From the NCBI GenBank assembly GCA_016742215.1, contig JACVCC010000004.1, forward strand, positions 124,001-188,000: 64,000 nucleotides of DNA, written 5' to 3'. The DNA is from Brevundimonas sp. Its GTDB lineage: Bacteria; Pseudomonadota; Alphaproteobacteria; Caulobacterales; Caulobacteraceae. Every line of letters begins with the position of its first letter. The first letter of the stretch is position 1. Both the position numbers and the translations under genes were made by a program. The notes beneath the pieces are model-generated. The model saw nothing but the letters and a program-made list of their open reading frames with translations, was not told the DNA's origin and made no database searches. Below, in pieces: positions 8,239 through 18,498 of this stretch.

Positions 8239-9870
8239 CTACATCCACAACGTCGCGGGATGCTCCAGCAGGCCCTTGATCCGTTGCACGAAGACGGCCG
8301 CGTCGTGGCCGTCGACGATGCGGTGATCGAAGGACGAGGACAGGTTCATCATCTTGCGGACGACCATCTGGCCGTCCTTCACCACGACCCGCTCCTGGAT
8401 CTTGTTGGGGCCGACGATGGCGACCTCGGGGTGGTTGATGATCGGGGTGTGGGTGATGCCGCCCAGGGTCCCCAGCGAGGTAATGGTGATGGTCGAGCCC
8501 GAGAGTTCCTCGCGCTTTGCCGAACCGTCCTTGGCCGCGCCCGAGACGCGGGCGATTTCGGCCGCCGTATCGTAGGGATCGCGCGCCTCGGCATGGCGGA
8601 CCACCGGCACCATCAGGCCGTTCGGCGTCTGGGCGGCGATGCCCAGGTGCACGGCGGCATGCTGGGTCAGGACGCCGGCCTCGTCGTCATAGGTGGCGTT
8701 GATCTGCGGCTGGTCGCGCAGGGCGACCACGATGGCGCGGGCGATGAAGGGCAGGACGTTGAGCTTTCCTTTGCCCGTCTTCTTCGCCTCGGCGTTCAGA
8801 TGGGCGCGCAGCTCTTCCAGCGCCGTGACGTCGATCTCCTCGACGTAGGTGATGTGTGGAATGCGACGGACGCTCTCGGCCATCTTCTCCGCGATCTTGC
8901 GGCGCAGGCCGATGATGCGGACCTCGGTCACGCCCTCGGCCTTCGCATAGCCCGAGCCGGTGGAGGCGACGGGCGCGCCACGGCCGCCCGAGGCGACATA
9001 CGCATCCAGATCGCCGTGCTCGATGCGGCCGGCCGGGCCGGAGCCCGGGACGAACTGCAGCTCGACGCCCAGATCGCGGGCGCGGTTGCGGACGGCGGGC
9101 GAGGCGAGCGGGCGCTCGCCGGCGGCGCGGGTGGTGAAGGCCTCGGCCAGCGGCTTCGCGGCGGTCTTCGCCGGAGCCGGGGCGGCCTTGGCGGCCGGAG
9201 CCGGAGCGGCTTCAGCCTTGGGCGCGGGGGCGGCGGCCGGGGCGGCGCTGGCGGCGACATTGCCCTTGCCCTCGACCTGCAGGCTGACCAGCGGGCCGCC
9301 GACAGGGACCTGTTGGCCCGAGTCGCCGTGCAGGGCGACGACCGTGCCGGCGACCGGCGAGGTGATCTCCACCGTGGCCTTGTCGGTCATGATGTCGGCG
9401 AGGATCTGGTCCTCGGACACCGTGTCCCCGACCTTGACGTGCCAGCCGACCAGCTCGGCCTCGGCCGTGCCTTCGCCGACGTCGGGCAGTTTGAAGACGT
9501 AGTTGGCGCCGGCGGCCGGCTGGGCGGCGGCCGGAGCAGCGGCAGGCTTCGGAGCCTCGACGGGAGCCGGGGCGGCCTCGGCCTTGGGCGCGGGGGCCGG
9601 AGCGGGCGCATCGGACGCATTGCCCGCGCCCTCGACCTCGAACTCGACCAACGGGCCACGGACGGGGACCATCTGGCCGGGCTCGCCGTGGATGGCGATG
9701 ACCTTGCCCGAGACCGGGGCGGTGATCTCGACGGTGGCCTTGTCGGTCATGACGTCGGCGACGATCTGATCCTCGGCGACGACGTCGCCGACCTTGACGT
9801 GCCAGCCGACCAGCTCGGCCTCGGCGGTGCCTTCACCCACGTCGGGCAGCTTGAAGACGAAACGACCCAT
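8239..9870 (-). CDS. bkdB: Dihydrolipoamide acyltransferase (E2), branched-chain 2-oxoacid dehydrogenase complex
   Basis: The 543-residue core of the complex, transferring branched acyl groups from lipoyl-lysine to CoA. Two lipoyl domains are visible, each with the MTDKATVEI motif (modified lysines near residues 44 and 164), joined by Ala/Pro-rich linkers. A peripheral subunit-binding domain follows at about 255-295 (ASPAVRNRARDLGVELQFV). The catalytic acyltransferase domain ends with FDHRIVDGHDAA, whose His is the catalytic residue. Two lipoyl domains for a bkd-type E2 is more than the usual one; the two are nearly identical, suggesting a recent internal duplication. One base separates it from the E1 beta gene. 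Confidence 0.93.
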   Translation of the reverse strand: MGRFVFKLPDVGEGTAEAELVGWHVKVGDVVAEDQIVADVMTDKATVEITAPVSGKVIAIHGEPGQMVPVRGPLVEFEVEGAGNASDAPAPAPAPKAEAAPAPVEAPKPAAAPAAAQPAAGANYVFKLPDVGEGTAEAELVGWHVKVGDTVSEDQILADIMTDKATVEITSPVAGTVVALHGDSGQQVPVGGPLVSLQVEGKGNVAASAAPAAAPAPKAEAAPAPAAKAAPAPAKTAAKPLAEAFTTRAAGERPLASPAVRNRARDLGVELQFVPGSGPAGRIEHGDLDAYVASGGRGAPVASTGSGYAKAEGVTEVRIIGLRRKIAEKMAESVRRIPHITYVEEIDVTALEELRAHLNAEAKKTGKGKLNVLPFIARAIVVALRDQPQINATYDDEAGVLTQHAAVHLGIAAQTPNGLMVPVVRHAEARDPYDTAAEIARVSGAAKDGSAKREELSGSTITITSLGTLGGITHTPIINHPEVAIVGPNKIQERVVVKDGQMVVRKMMNLSSSFDHRIVDGHDAAVFVQRIKGLLEHPATLWM

Positions 9871-9871
9871 C

Positions 9872-10996
<1,125 letters not shown>

Positions 10997-10998
10997 GA

Positions 10999-12234
10999 TC
11001 AGACCCCCACTTCCCGACGCTGTTCGACCAGACGCCAGTCCTCGGTGGCGAAGACGTCCTCGAACATGGTCTTCACGCTGGCGCGCGACTGACCGAGCGT
11101 GCCGATGGCCTCGGATTCCTTGCCGGCGGCGCGGACCTGTTCGACGGCGTCGGCCTCGGCGGCCGTCTGCTGCTCGTCGGACCATTCGCCCAGGCCGATC
11201 AGGTGCTGCTTCAGGCGCTCGATCGGATCGCCCAGCGGCCATTTCTCGTGCTCGTCGCCCGGGCGGTAGCGGCTGGGGTCGTCCGACGTCGAGTGCGGAG
11301 CGCCGCGGTAGGTGAATAGCTCTATGACCGTCGCGCCCTGGTTGGTGCGGGCGCGCTCCTCGGCCCACTGGGTCGCGGCCCAGACGGCGAGGAAGTCGTT
11401 GCCGTCGACGCGCAGGGCCGGCAGGCCGTAGCCGATGGCCTTGGACGCGAAGGTGGTCTCCAGACCGCCGGCGATGCCCATGAAGGACGAGATGGCCCAC
11501 TGGTTGTTGACGACGTTCAGGATGACCGGCGCGCGATAGACGGCGGCGAAGGTCAGGGCGTTGTGGAAGTCACCCTCGGCCGTGGCGCCGTCGCCGATCC
11601 AGGCGATGGCGATCTTGTCATCGCCCTTGTAGGCGCTGGCCATGGCCCAGCCGACAGCCTGCGGCACCTGGGTGCCGAGATTGCCCGAGATGGTGAAGAA
11701 GCCGTACTCCTTCGACGAGTACATGATCGGCAGCTGACGCCCTTTGATGGGGTCCGAAGCGTTGGAGTAGATCTGGTTCATCATGTCGGCGAGCGGGTAG
11801 CCGCGCGAGATGAGAAGACCCTGCTGGCGGTAGGTGGGGAAGCCCATGTCCTCGCGGTTCAGGATCATGCCCTGGGCGACCGCGATGGCCTCCTCGCCGG
11901 TGCACTTCATGTAGAAGCTGGTCTTGCCCTGGCGGTGGGCGCGATGCATCCGGTCGTCGAACGCGCGCGTCAGGATCATGGCCTTGAGGCCCCGGCGCAT
12001 GGTCTCGGCGTCCAGTTTCGGGTTCCACGGACCGACGGCCTTGCCCTCGTCGTCCAGCACGCGGACCAGCTTGAAGGCGTGGTCGCGCATCTCGAACGGG
12101 GCGGTGGAGACCGAAGGCCGGTCCACGGCGCCGGCCGGGTCGAACTTCAGGTGGCTGAAATCAGGCGCGTCGCCCGGACGGCCCGAAGGCTCCGGCACGC
12201 GCAAGCTGAGCGGTTGCTTATTGGGCTTCTTCAT
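10999..12234 (-). CDS. bkdA1: 2-oxoisovalerate dehydrogenase E1 alpha subunit
   Basis: 411 residues, first gene of the operon. The TPP-binding motif is complete: GDGATAEGDFHNAL through VVNNQWAIS (GDG...NN spacing normal). The Ser-containing phosphorylation-type loop region (RGAPHSTSDDPSRYRP) is also as in branched-chain E1 alpha proteins. The N-terminal extension (VPEPSGRPGDAPDFSHL) is typical of the bkd rather than the pyruvate enzyme and supports the substrate assignment: the keto acids of valine, leucine and isoleucine. ATG 12234 follows an AGGA ribosome site. Confidence 0.95.
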   Translation of the reverse strand: MKKPNKQPLSLRVPEPSGRPGDAPDFSHLKFDPAGAVDRPSVSTAPFEMRDHAFKLVRVLDDEGKAVGPWNPKLDAETMRRGLKAMILTRAFDDRMHRAHRQGKTSFYMKCTGEEAIAVAQGMILNREDMGFPTYRQQGLLISRGYPLADMMNQIYSNASDPIKGRQLPIMYSSKEYGFFTISGNLGTQVPQAVGWAMASAYKGDDKIAIAWIGDGATAEGDFHNALTFAAVYRAPVILNVVNNQWAISSFMGIAGGLETTFASKAIGYGLPALRVDGNDFLAVWAATQWAEERARTNQGATVIELFTYRGAPHSTSDDPSRYRPGDEHEKWPLGDPIERLKQHLIGLGEWSDEQQTAAEADAVEQVRAAGKESEAIGTLGQSRASVKTMFEDVFATEDWRLVEQRREVGV

Positions 12235-12380
12235 TCCGTCCTGCCGTCCGGTTGATCCGACCGCGTTTCCTCGATGCTGCGTCTAGCACGACGCTGGCGC
12301 CAAGGCTTGCGCGTTTTTGACCTTGCACTCTGCCAATCGCGGGTATTTTATTGCGCGAAAGATGAGAGTGGAGAAACGCC
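12235..12380. promoter_or_regulatory. Divergent promoter region of the bkd operon and its Lrp-type regulator
   Basis: 146 bp between the divergent starts, with an A/T-rich patch (GGGTATTTTATTG) flanked by CGCG on each side just before the regulator. By analogy with BkdR systems it should hold the regulator's binding sites, but no single operator stands out. Confidence 0.4.
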
Positions 12381-12869
12381 TTGGCTGACGAGTTGGATCC
12401 CGTCGACGCCCGCATCCTGGACATCCTGCAACAGGACGCCGGCCTTTCGGTGGCCGAGGTCGCTGACCGGGTCGGCCTTTCAGCCTCTCCCTGCTGGCGC
12501 CGGATCAAGAGACTGGAGGACGCCGGCCTGATCCGCAAGCGGGTCACCCTGCTGGACGCCGCGAAACTGGGCCTGGACTTCGAGGTCTATGCCATCGTCA
12601 AGCTGAACCTGCCGTCCAGCGACAACCTCGACGCCTTCGAGCGGGCCGTGGCCGAATGGCCCGAAGTGGTCCAGTGCGCGACCATCACCGGCCGCGAGGA
12701 CTATGTGCTGCGGATCATCACCTCTGACATGCACGCCTTCGACCGTTTCCTGCGCGAGAAGCTGCTGAGCCTGGGCATCGTCTCGGACTGCGAGAGCCAC
12801 ATCGTCACGCGCGGCGTGAAGAATGTGACGTCCCTGCCGCTGGGCATCATCACCCCGCACGTGGGCTGA
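12381..12869 (+). CDS. bkdR: Lrp/AsnC-family regulator, probable BkdR
   Basis: 162 residues: HTH at about 5-60 (DARILDILQQDAGLSVAEVA, GLSASPCWRRIKRLEDAG) and RAM domain at about 70-155 (ITGREDYVLRIITSDM). The start is TTG 12381 with GGAG seven bases upstream; the downstream sequence begins the HTH immediately, so a later start would damage the domain. Divergent from the bkd operon, the position of BkdR, an Lrp-type activator that responds to branched-chain amino acids in other proteobacteria. Family certain, target inferred. Confidence 0.88.
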   Translation: MADELDPVDARILDILQQDAGLSVAEVADRVGLSASPCWRRIKRLEDAGLIRKRVTLLDAAKLGLDFEVYAIVKLNLPSSDNLDAFERAVAEWPEVVQCATITGREDYVLRIITSDMHAFDRFLREKLLSLGIVSDCESHIVTRGVKNVTSLPLGIITPHVG

Positions 12870-12873
12870 GCCG

Positions 12874-13845
12874 ATGGGCCGGATGCACACGGCCCTGATC
12901 GCGGGCGTGGGATGGGCCATTCTGGCCCTGCCCGCCGCCGCGCAGACACCGGAGGTGCTGGCGACTTCGCCGGCCGAACCCTTCCTGATTGAGAGCGTCG
13001 CGCGCGACCCGCACGGCGCTCTTGTTCTGTCCGCCATCCACGCCGGCGGCCTGTTCACGCCGGGAGAGACAGGACGGTTGATCCGCTGGGGCGAGCTGGG
13101 TCACCAGCCGGTCTTCGGTCTGGCGATAGATGCATCCCGCGGCATGCTCTGGGCCGCATCCGGCCCGGCCCATCCCGACGAGACGCCACTGAGGACCTCC
13201 GGCCTGCTGCAGATCGACGCCGACACGGGCGTGGTGGTCGCCAGCTGGGATGCGCCCGATGGCGTCATCGGCTTGGGCGACGTCGCGGTCGCGCCCGACG
13301 GTTCGGTCTTCGCCGCCGACGGCCGGGGCGGAAAGATCGTGGTCAAGCGCGAGACCGGCGACCACGTCGAACGCTTCCTCGATCTGCCGGAACGCGCCTC
13401 GCCGCAGGGGATGGTGGTGTCGCCGGATGGCCAGAAGCTGCTGTTCGCCAACTATGGCTCGGGCCTGCACGTCGTGGACGCGACGGCGCCGCACCGAACG
13501 CTGACGACGGAGACCTTCACGCCCCTGCCGGCGCCGGAAGGCGTGGAGATGCGCGGGATCGACGGGCTGATCCCTTGGGGCGATCGCATCATCGCCATCC
13601 AGAACGGCACGCGCACGCATCGGATCCTGCTGCTGACGCTGGATGCCGACTGGACGCGGGTCATCGCTCGCGAGGCCCTGCTGGAAGGCCCGCCGCTGGA
13701 GGAGCCAACGACCGGATTCGTCGAGGGAGACAGCCTGGTGCTGGTCGCCCGCAGCCAGTGGACCGACTTCGATGCGCAGGTGCAGCCGCGCAGCCCGACG
13801 CCGCAGCCGGCCGTCGTCATCCGCCTTCCGCTGAAAGTCGACTGA
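12874..13845 (+). CDS. Secreted beta-propeller protein (SMP-30/NHL-like)
   Basis: 323 residues with a signal peptide ending at about residue 23 (ALPAAAQ). The rest shows repeated blade patterns of the SMP-30/strictosidine synthase-like propellers: GDVAVAPDGSVFAADGRGGKI, MVVSPDGQKLLFANYGSGLHVVD, GIDGLIPWGDRIIAIQNG. Such proteins act as lactonases or as ligand-binding periplasmic proteins; the catalytic metal ligands were not confidently located. Only four bases separate it from bkdR, so they are probably cotranscribed. Confidence 0.75.
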   Translation: MGRMHTALIAGVGWAILALPAAAQTPEVLATSPAEPFLIESVARDPHGALVLSAIHAGGLFTPGETGRLIRWGELGHQPVFGLAIDASRGMLWAASGPAHPDETPLRTSGLLQIDADTGVVVASWDAPDGVIGLGDVAVAPDGSVFAADGRGGKIVVKRETGDHVERFLDLPERASPQGMVVSPDGQKLLFANYGSGLHVVDATAPHRTLTTETFTPLPAPEGVEMRGIDGLIPWGDRIIAIQNGTRTHRILLLTLDADWTRVIAREALLEGPPLEEPTTGFVEGDSLVLVARSQWTDFDAQVQPRSPTPQPAVVIRLPLKVD

Positions 13846-13914
13846 CCCGCGCATTGCCCCGAAGCGCCGGACCGGCGATGCTGCCGCCGGCTGTTCGAAT
13901 ATGAGGAGGGGCAG

Positions 13915-14847
13915 ATGATCGAGATGGTGATCGACGCGCGGCGGAAGGACCTTGGCGGGTTCGAGGTCGGGCGAGTGCTGCCCTTCCATTCGCGCCGCAT
14001 GGTCGGCCCCTTCATCTTCCTGGACCAGATGGGCCCCGCCGAGTTCGCGCCGGGCTCGGAGGCGATCAATGTGCGGCCTCACCCGCACATCGGCCTGTCG
14101 ACCCTGACCTATCTGTTCGAGGGCGAGATCATGCACCGGGACAACACCGGCGCGACCCAGGCCATCCGTCCGGGCGAGGTCAACTGGATGGTGGCCGGCA
14201 AGGGCATCGTCCATTCCGAACGCACCGACCCGCTGAAGAAGAGCCAGGGCGGCCCCATGCACGGGATGCAGGCCTGGATCGCCTCGCCGACCGAGCTGGA
14301 GGAGGTCGATCCGTCGTTCCATCACCACGGCGAGGACGGTCAGCCGGCCTATGAAAACGGCGGCCTGTTCGCCCGTCTGGTGGCGGGCGAGGCCTATGGC
14401 GCGAAAGCCGCCGCGCCGATCCAGTCGCCCCTGTTCTATGTCCACTGGGAGCTGGCCGAGGGCGTGCGCACCGCGCCGCCGCCGGGCAAGGGCGCCGGCG
14501 GCTATTCGGAACGCGCCCTGTACGTGGCCAAGGGCGAGATCGAGGTCGGCGACCGCACCTTCCACGAAGGCCAGATGATCGTGCTGGAGCCGGCCGCCGA
14601 CCCGACCGTGAAGGCCATCCGGCCGTCGTCGGTCATGGTGCTGGGCGGCGAGCCGGTCGGGCCGCGCGTGATCTGGTGGAATTTCGTCTCGTCGTCGCAG
14701 GAGCGGATCGATCAGGCCAAGGCCGACTGGAAGGCCGGCCGCATGTCGCTGCCGCACGAGGACGATCTGGAGTTCATCCCCCTGCCCGACGTCCCGGCCA
14801 CGCCCGAACCGGCCCCGGTCAAGCCGGAGCCGACGCACCCGGTGTGA
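13915..14847 (+). CDS. Pirin family protein (bicupin)
   Basis: 310 residues. The N-terminal cupin has the pirin signature RPHPHIGLSTLTYLFEGEI and GKGIVHSERT, which supply the two His, further His and Glu metal ligands; the C-terminal pirin domain follows (ALYVAKGEIEVGD). Bacterial pirins include quercetin dioxygenases and regulators of pyruvate metabolism; the substrate cannot be read from sequence. The ribosome site GAGGAGGGG is strong. The C-terminal tail after about residue 285 is Pro/Glu-rich and probably disordered. Confidence 0.9.
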   Translation: MIEMVIDARRKDLGGFEVGRVLPFHSRRMVGPFIFLDQMGPAEFAPGSEAINVRPHPHIGLSTLTYLFEGEIMHRDNTGATQAIRPGEVNWMVAGKGIVHSERTDPLKKSQGGPMHGMQAWIASPTELEEVDPSFHHHGEDGQPAYENGGLFARLVAGEAYGAKAAAPIQSPLFYVHWELAEGVRTAPPPGKGAGGYSERALYVAKGEIEVGDRTFHEGQMIVLEPAADPTVKAIRPSSVMVLGGEPVGPRVIWWNFVSSSQERIDQAKADWKAGRMSLPHEDDLEFIPLPDVPATPEPAPVKPEPTHPV

Positions 14848-14852
14848 CCCTG

Positions 14853-14988
14853 TTCCGCTCATCCCCGCGAAGGCGGGGACCCAGTGCGGTCGCGTGACCC
14901 TCGCACAAGCTATCCGAAGCACGCTGCGAAGCGCTTCTGCTGAACCTCTGCATGCACTGGATCCCCGCCTTCGCGGGGATGAGCGGAA
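14853..14988. repeat. MITE-like element: 35-bp terminal inverted repeats around 66 non-coding bases
   Basis: The arms 14853-14887 and 14954-14988 are inverted copies of each other with one mismatch. They begin TTCCGCTCATCCC and end GGGACCCAGTGC, and each arm contains its own small hairpin (CCCCGC-GAAG-GCGGGG). The interior has no reading frame. The arm sequence belongs to the same family as the ends of the GIY-YIG element at 47413-47817. It lies between two convergent genes, and no clear target duplication was seen. Confidence 0.85.
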
Positions 14989-15000
14989 GTATGTGGGCGT

Positions 15001-16353
15001 TTAGAGGTTCGACCGCGCCACGACCCACTCGACGACGGTCGAGATCGCCTCGGGATCGAGGGTCGTCTCGATCGTCCCGTACTCCTGCATGAGGCCGGTT
15101 TCGGCCGGCTGGAGCAGGTGGTTGAGGTTCGGCAGGACGACGATCTCGGCGTCCGGCTTGTAGGTCCGCAGCGGCGGGACGTTCTGGTCGGGCGAGACCT
15201 GAAGATCCTTGCCGCCGTACAGCGCCAGCATCGGCACATCGACCGCGCGCAGCGAGGCCGCCGGGTCATGGGCGACGCTCCAGCGATACCAGGGCGAGCT
15301 CATCTGGGCGCCGGCGCTCGCCGCCTGCGCCGGGGTCTGGCCGGCCTCGACCAGGATGGCGCTGACGGCGCTGGAGACGGCCGCGGGGTCGTCGGCGTTG
15401 TCGGCCACGGCCCGCATCAGACGGGCCTGAAGCGCACCCAGGGCCGCATCCTGCTCGGGCGTGGCGCCGGCCGCGACGCGGATCAGGTGGGCCTGTTCCT
15501 CGATGATGGCGCCGCCGGACACCGTCGGTCCGGCGAGGGTCACGATCCAGGCGACATCCCCGCCGTCCTGCGCCACCAGCGGCGCAATCGTCCCGCCCTC
15601 GCTGTGGCCGATCAGGCCGATGCGTTCACGATCGATGCCCGGCTGCTGGCCCAGCCAGTCCAGAGCCGCGCGCACGTCGGTGGCGAAGTCGGCCGAGGTG
15701 GCGGTCCCGAAATTGCCGGTCGAGGCGCCCACGCCGCGATCATCATAGCGAAGCACAGCGACGCCGCGGCGGGTCAGGGCGTCAGCCCAGACGGCGAAGG
15801 CCTTGTGGTCGAGAATGGTCTCGTCCCGATCCTGCGGCCCCGAGCCCGTGATCAGAATGGCGGCGGGGAATGGTCCCGCGCCCTCCGGCACGGTCAGGGT
15901 TCCGGCCAGTCGAACGCCGGGCGCGGCGGGATTGTCGAAGGCGACCTCGCGCGCCTCATAGGGGAAGGGCGGGCGGGGCGTCTGGGGCCGCGATGGGCCA
16001 GCGGCGACCTCGCCACGCTCCAGCACCATGGGCGCGGTCATGCCGCCCTGAACCAAGGCGCCGGTCAGGGTGCGACCGTCCTCGGACAGCACGCCCTCGA
16101 ACCGTCCGCTGATGGCGGTGACGGCGAAGGTCACATTGCGCCCCTCGACCGAGCCCTGCGCCGGGATGCCTCGCGCACCCTGATCGGGGCTGTCCATGGT
16201 CGTCGTCCCGTCGGGCGCGACGTTGAAGACGATACGGATCGACTGGCCGGCGACCGACAGCCGTCCCTCCCAGGCGCCGGCGATGTCCGGCGCGGCCTGC
16301 GCGGGGGCGACGACGGCGGCGACCGCAGCGATGCTCAGCGTGGAAATGATCAT
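15001..16353 (-). CDS. Secreted alpha/beta hydrolase (dipeptidyl-peptidase/esterase type)
   Basis: 450 residues. A signal peptide (MIISTLSIAAVAAVVAPAQA) is followed by an N-terminal beta-rich domain (GAWEGRLSVAGQSIRIVF), then an alpha/beta hydrolase domain from about residue 150. The domain shows ITGSGPQDRDE at the oxyanion region, nucleophile serine in LIGHSEGG, a probable acid in LYGGKDLQV and the histidine in LPNLNHLL. ATG 16353 was chosen over upstream in-frame starts because it follows AGGAGG and opens the signal peptide. Proteins of this layout are usually annotated as alpha/beta fold hydrolases or peptidases; the substrate is unknown. Confidence 0.85.
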   Translation of the reverse strand: MIISTLSIAAVAAVVAPAQAAPDIAGAWEGRLSVAGQSIRIVFNVAPDGTTTMDSPDQGARGIPAQGSVEGRNVTFAVTAISGRFEGVLSEDGRTLTGALVQGGMTAPMVLERGEVAAGPSRPQTPRPPFPYEAREVAFDNPAAPGVRLAGTLTVPEGAGPFPAAILITGSGPQDRDETILDHKAFAVWADALTRRGVAVLRYDDRGVGASTGNFGTATSADFATDVRAALDWLGQQPGIDRERIGLIGHSEGGTIAPLVAQDGGDVAWIVTLAGPTVSGGAIIEEQAHLIRVAAGATPEQDAALGALQARLMRAVADNADDPAAVSSAVSAILVEAGQTPAQAASAGAQMSSPWYRWSVAHDPAASLRAVDVPMLALYGGKDLQVSPDQNVPPLRTYKPDAEIVVLPNLNHLLQPAETGLMQEYGTIETTLDPEAISTVVEWVVARSNL

Positions 16354-16439
16354 GGGGCCCTCCTGTGTTTCCACCCTAGGGTGCGGAACTGTAACCGTCG
16401 AGGACTTGAACGGCGGCCGATCGACCCGATCTGTCCGCC

Positions 16440-17426
16440 ATGACCGCATTCTCCGTGCTCGACCTGTCGCCCATCGTGGAGGGCGGCGACCCCCGCCGCG
16501 CCCTGCTGGAAACCACCGAACTGGCCCGCGCGGCTGAGCGGCTCGGCTTCACCCGCTTCTGGCTGGCGGAGCACCACAACATGCCCGGCATCGCCAGTGC
16601 CGCGACCGCCGTGGCCCTGGCCCATGTGGCGGCGTCCACGCAGACGATCCGCGTCGGCTCGGGCGGGGTCATGCTGCCCAACCATGCGCCGATGGTCGTG
16701 GCCGAGCAGTTCGGCACACTGGAGGCCCTGCATCCCGGGCGGATCGATCTGGGCCTGGGCCGCGCGCCGGGCACCGACGGCGAGACCGCCCGCGCCCTGC
16801 GTCGCTATTTCGAGGCCGCCGACCAGTTCCCGCGCGACGTGATGGAGCTGCAGAACTTCCTCGGCGATCCGGTCGAGGGGCAGCGGGTCACGGCCTGGCC
16901 GGGCGCGGGATCGAAGGTGCCGATCTGGCTGCTGGGCTCCAGCCTGTTCAGCGCCGAACTGGCCGCCCATCTGGGCCTGCCCTTCGCCTTCGCCAGCCAT
17001 TTCGCGCCCGAGCTTCTGCTGCCGGCGCTGCGCACCTATCGCGAGGGTTTCCGACCGTCGAAGCAGCTGGCGACGCCCTATGCGATGGCCGCGATCAACG
17101 TCTTCGGCGCCGATACGGACGAGAAGGCGAAGCATGTCTCGACCGCGATGCAGCAGGCTTTCGCTGCGGTGGTGACGGGCAAGCCGGGCCGGCTGAAGCC
17201 GCCGGTGGACGACATCACTGCCGTGCTGGACGCCCGCCAGATCGCGGCGGTCGAGAGCCGCCTGACCTATGCCGCGATCGGCGGCGTGGCGACCGTGCGG
17301 ACGAAGCTGCAGGAGTTCATCGCCCTGACCGGGGTGGACGAGGTGATGGTGACCGGGATGATCTTCGACATCGAGGATCGGGTGAAGAGCCTTGAGGTGA
17401 CGGCCGAGGCGGTCGCGGGGCTCTGA
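16440..17426 (+). CDS. Luciferase-like (LLM) flavin-dependent oxidoreductase
   Basis: 328 residues of the bacterial-luciferase fold. [22 protein letters not shown] and [26 protein letters not shown] are the hallmark segments of the subgroup that includes E. coli Yhb[18 protein letters not shown] completes the FMN region. It probably uses FMNH2 and oxygen as a monooxygenase on an unknown substrate. It ends one base before the stop of a convergent epoxide hydrolase-like gene. Confidence 0.9.
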   Translation: MTAFSVLDLSPIVEGGDPRRALLETTELARAAERLGFTRFWLAEHHNMPGIASAATAVALAHVAASTQTIRVGSGGVMLPNHAPMVVAEQFGTLEALHPGRIDLGLGRAPGTDGETARALRRYFEAADQFPRDVMELQNFLGDPVEGQRVTAWPGAGSKVPIWLLGSSLFSAELAAHLGLPFAFASHFAPELLLPALRTYREGFRPSKQLATPYAMAAINVFGADTDEKAKHVSTAMQQAFAAVVTGKPGRLKPPVDDITAVLDARQIAAVESRLTYAAIGGVATVRTKLQEFIALTGVDEVMVTGMIFDIEDRVKSLEVTAEAVAGL

Positions 17427-18389
17427 TCAGACCCCCCGCAAGAACTCCAGCAGCAGCCCGTTCACCTCCTCCGGCCGTTCCTGCTGGATCCAGTGGCCCG
17501 CGCCCTCGACCACCATCTGCAGGCGCAGGTCGTCGATCCAGTCCTTCAGCCCCGCCTCCTGCGGTCCTGAGTAGTGCCGCACCGGATCGCGGTCGCCAAC
17601 GACGAAGGCGGCCGGCACGCGGATGCGGGCGTCCTGCAGCCACGGCGTCAGCGCCCAGTTGCGATCCACGTTGCGGTACCAGTCAAACGGCGCACGGAAG
17701 CCCCCGGCGGTGAAGGCGTCGACGTATTCCCGGAAATGGGCCTCGCTCATCCACGGTGGCAGGGGCGCATCATCCGGCAGGGTCGACAGGAAGGTCTCGC
17801 CCTCGGGGATGAAGCCGGTCGACTGGCGCCCGGGCGGCGTCGCGCCGTCGTAGGCCCAGAAGCCCTTGCGCAGCCCGGCCTCCACATCGGCGTCGAAGAT
17901 GGCGTGGGCGTCGTCGGCCTGGAACTGGTTGATGTAGAGCTCGCCCAGCCCGCCGCGCTTCGCCAGCACGGCCATGGCGGCGGTCGGCGGGCCCTTGGGC
18001 CGGCGCGGCTGGAAAGGGACCGACAGGGCGAAGACGGCGCGGAACAGATCGGGCCGCATCAGGGCGCAGTGCCAGGCGACCGGCGCGCCCCAGTCGTGGC
18101 CGACGACGACGCATCGGTCATGGCCCAGCGCCCGCACCAGATCGACCATGTCGCCGACAAGATCGAGGATGGAATAGGCGTCCCGCGCCTCCGGCCTGTC
18201 CGTGCCGCCATAGCCGCGCATGTCCGGAGCGACGGCGTGGAAGCCGGCCTCGCCCAGCGCCTCGACCTGCGCCCGCCAGCTGACGCCCAGCTCGGGAAAG
18301 CCGTGGATGAACAGCACCAGCGGTCCGGAGCCGTGCTCAAGGATCTGCTGGCTCAGGCCATCGGTCTGGATCAGGCGGAATGTCGTCAT
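17427..18389 (-). CDS. Alpha/beta hydrolase, epoxide hydrolase-like
   Basis: 320 residues. HGFPELGVSWR gives the oxyanion-hole motif, VVGHDWGA carries an aspartate nucleophile (as in epoxide hydrolases and haloalkane dehalogenases), VVGDRDPV the acid and GAGHWIQQE the base. A cap domain with tyrosines (GELYINQFQ, DWYRNVDRNW) fits epoxide hydrolases, in which two cap tyrosines activate the epoxide. ATG 18389 begins right at the domain; in-frame codons further upstream translate to low-complexity sequence and were rejected. Confidence 0.88.
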   Translation of the reverse strand: MTTFRLIQTDGLSQQILEHGSGPLVLFIHGFPELGVSWRAQVEALGEAGFHAVAPDMRGYGGTDRPEARDAYSILDLVGDMVDLVRALGHDRCVVVGHDWGAPVAWHCALMRPDLFRAVFALSVPFQPRRPKGPPTAAMAVLAKRGGLGELYINQFQADDAHAIFDADVEAGLRKGFWAYDGATPPGRQSTGFIPEGETFLSTLPDDAPLPPWMSEAHFREYVDAFTAGGFRAPFDWYRNVDRNWALTPWLQDARIRVPAAFVVGDRDPVRHYSGPQEAGLKDWIDDLRLQMVVEGAGHWIQQERPEEVNGLLLEFLRGV

Positions 18390-18498
18390 GCCCGTATGGA
18401 GGCGCCCTCCGGCGCTTACCGCAAGCCCGCGGCGATCTCGACCGCATGGGTTGTGCCTGCGCGTGAACTCCGGTTGAGTGCCGCCGAAGGAGAATGCC

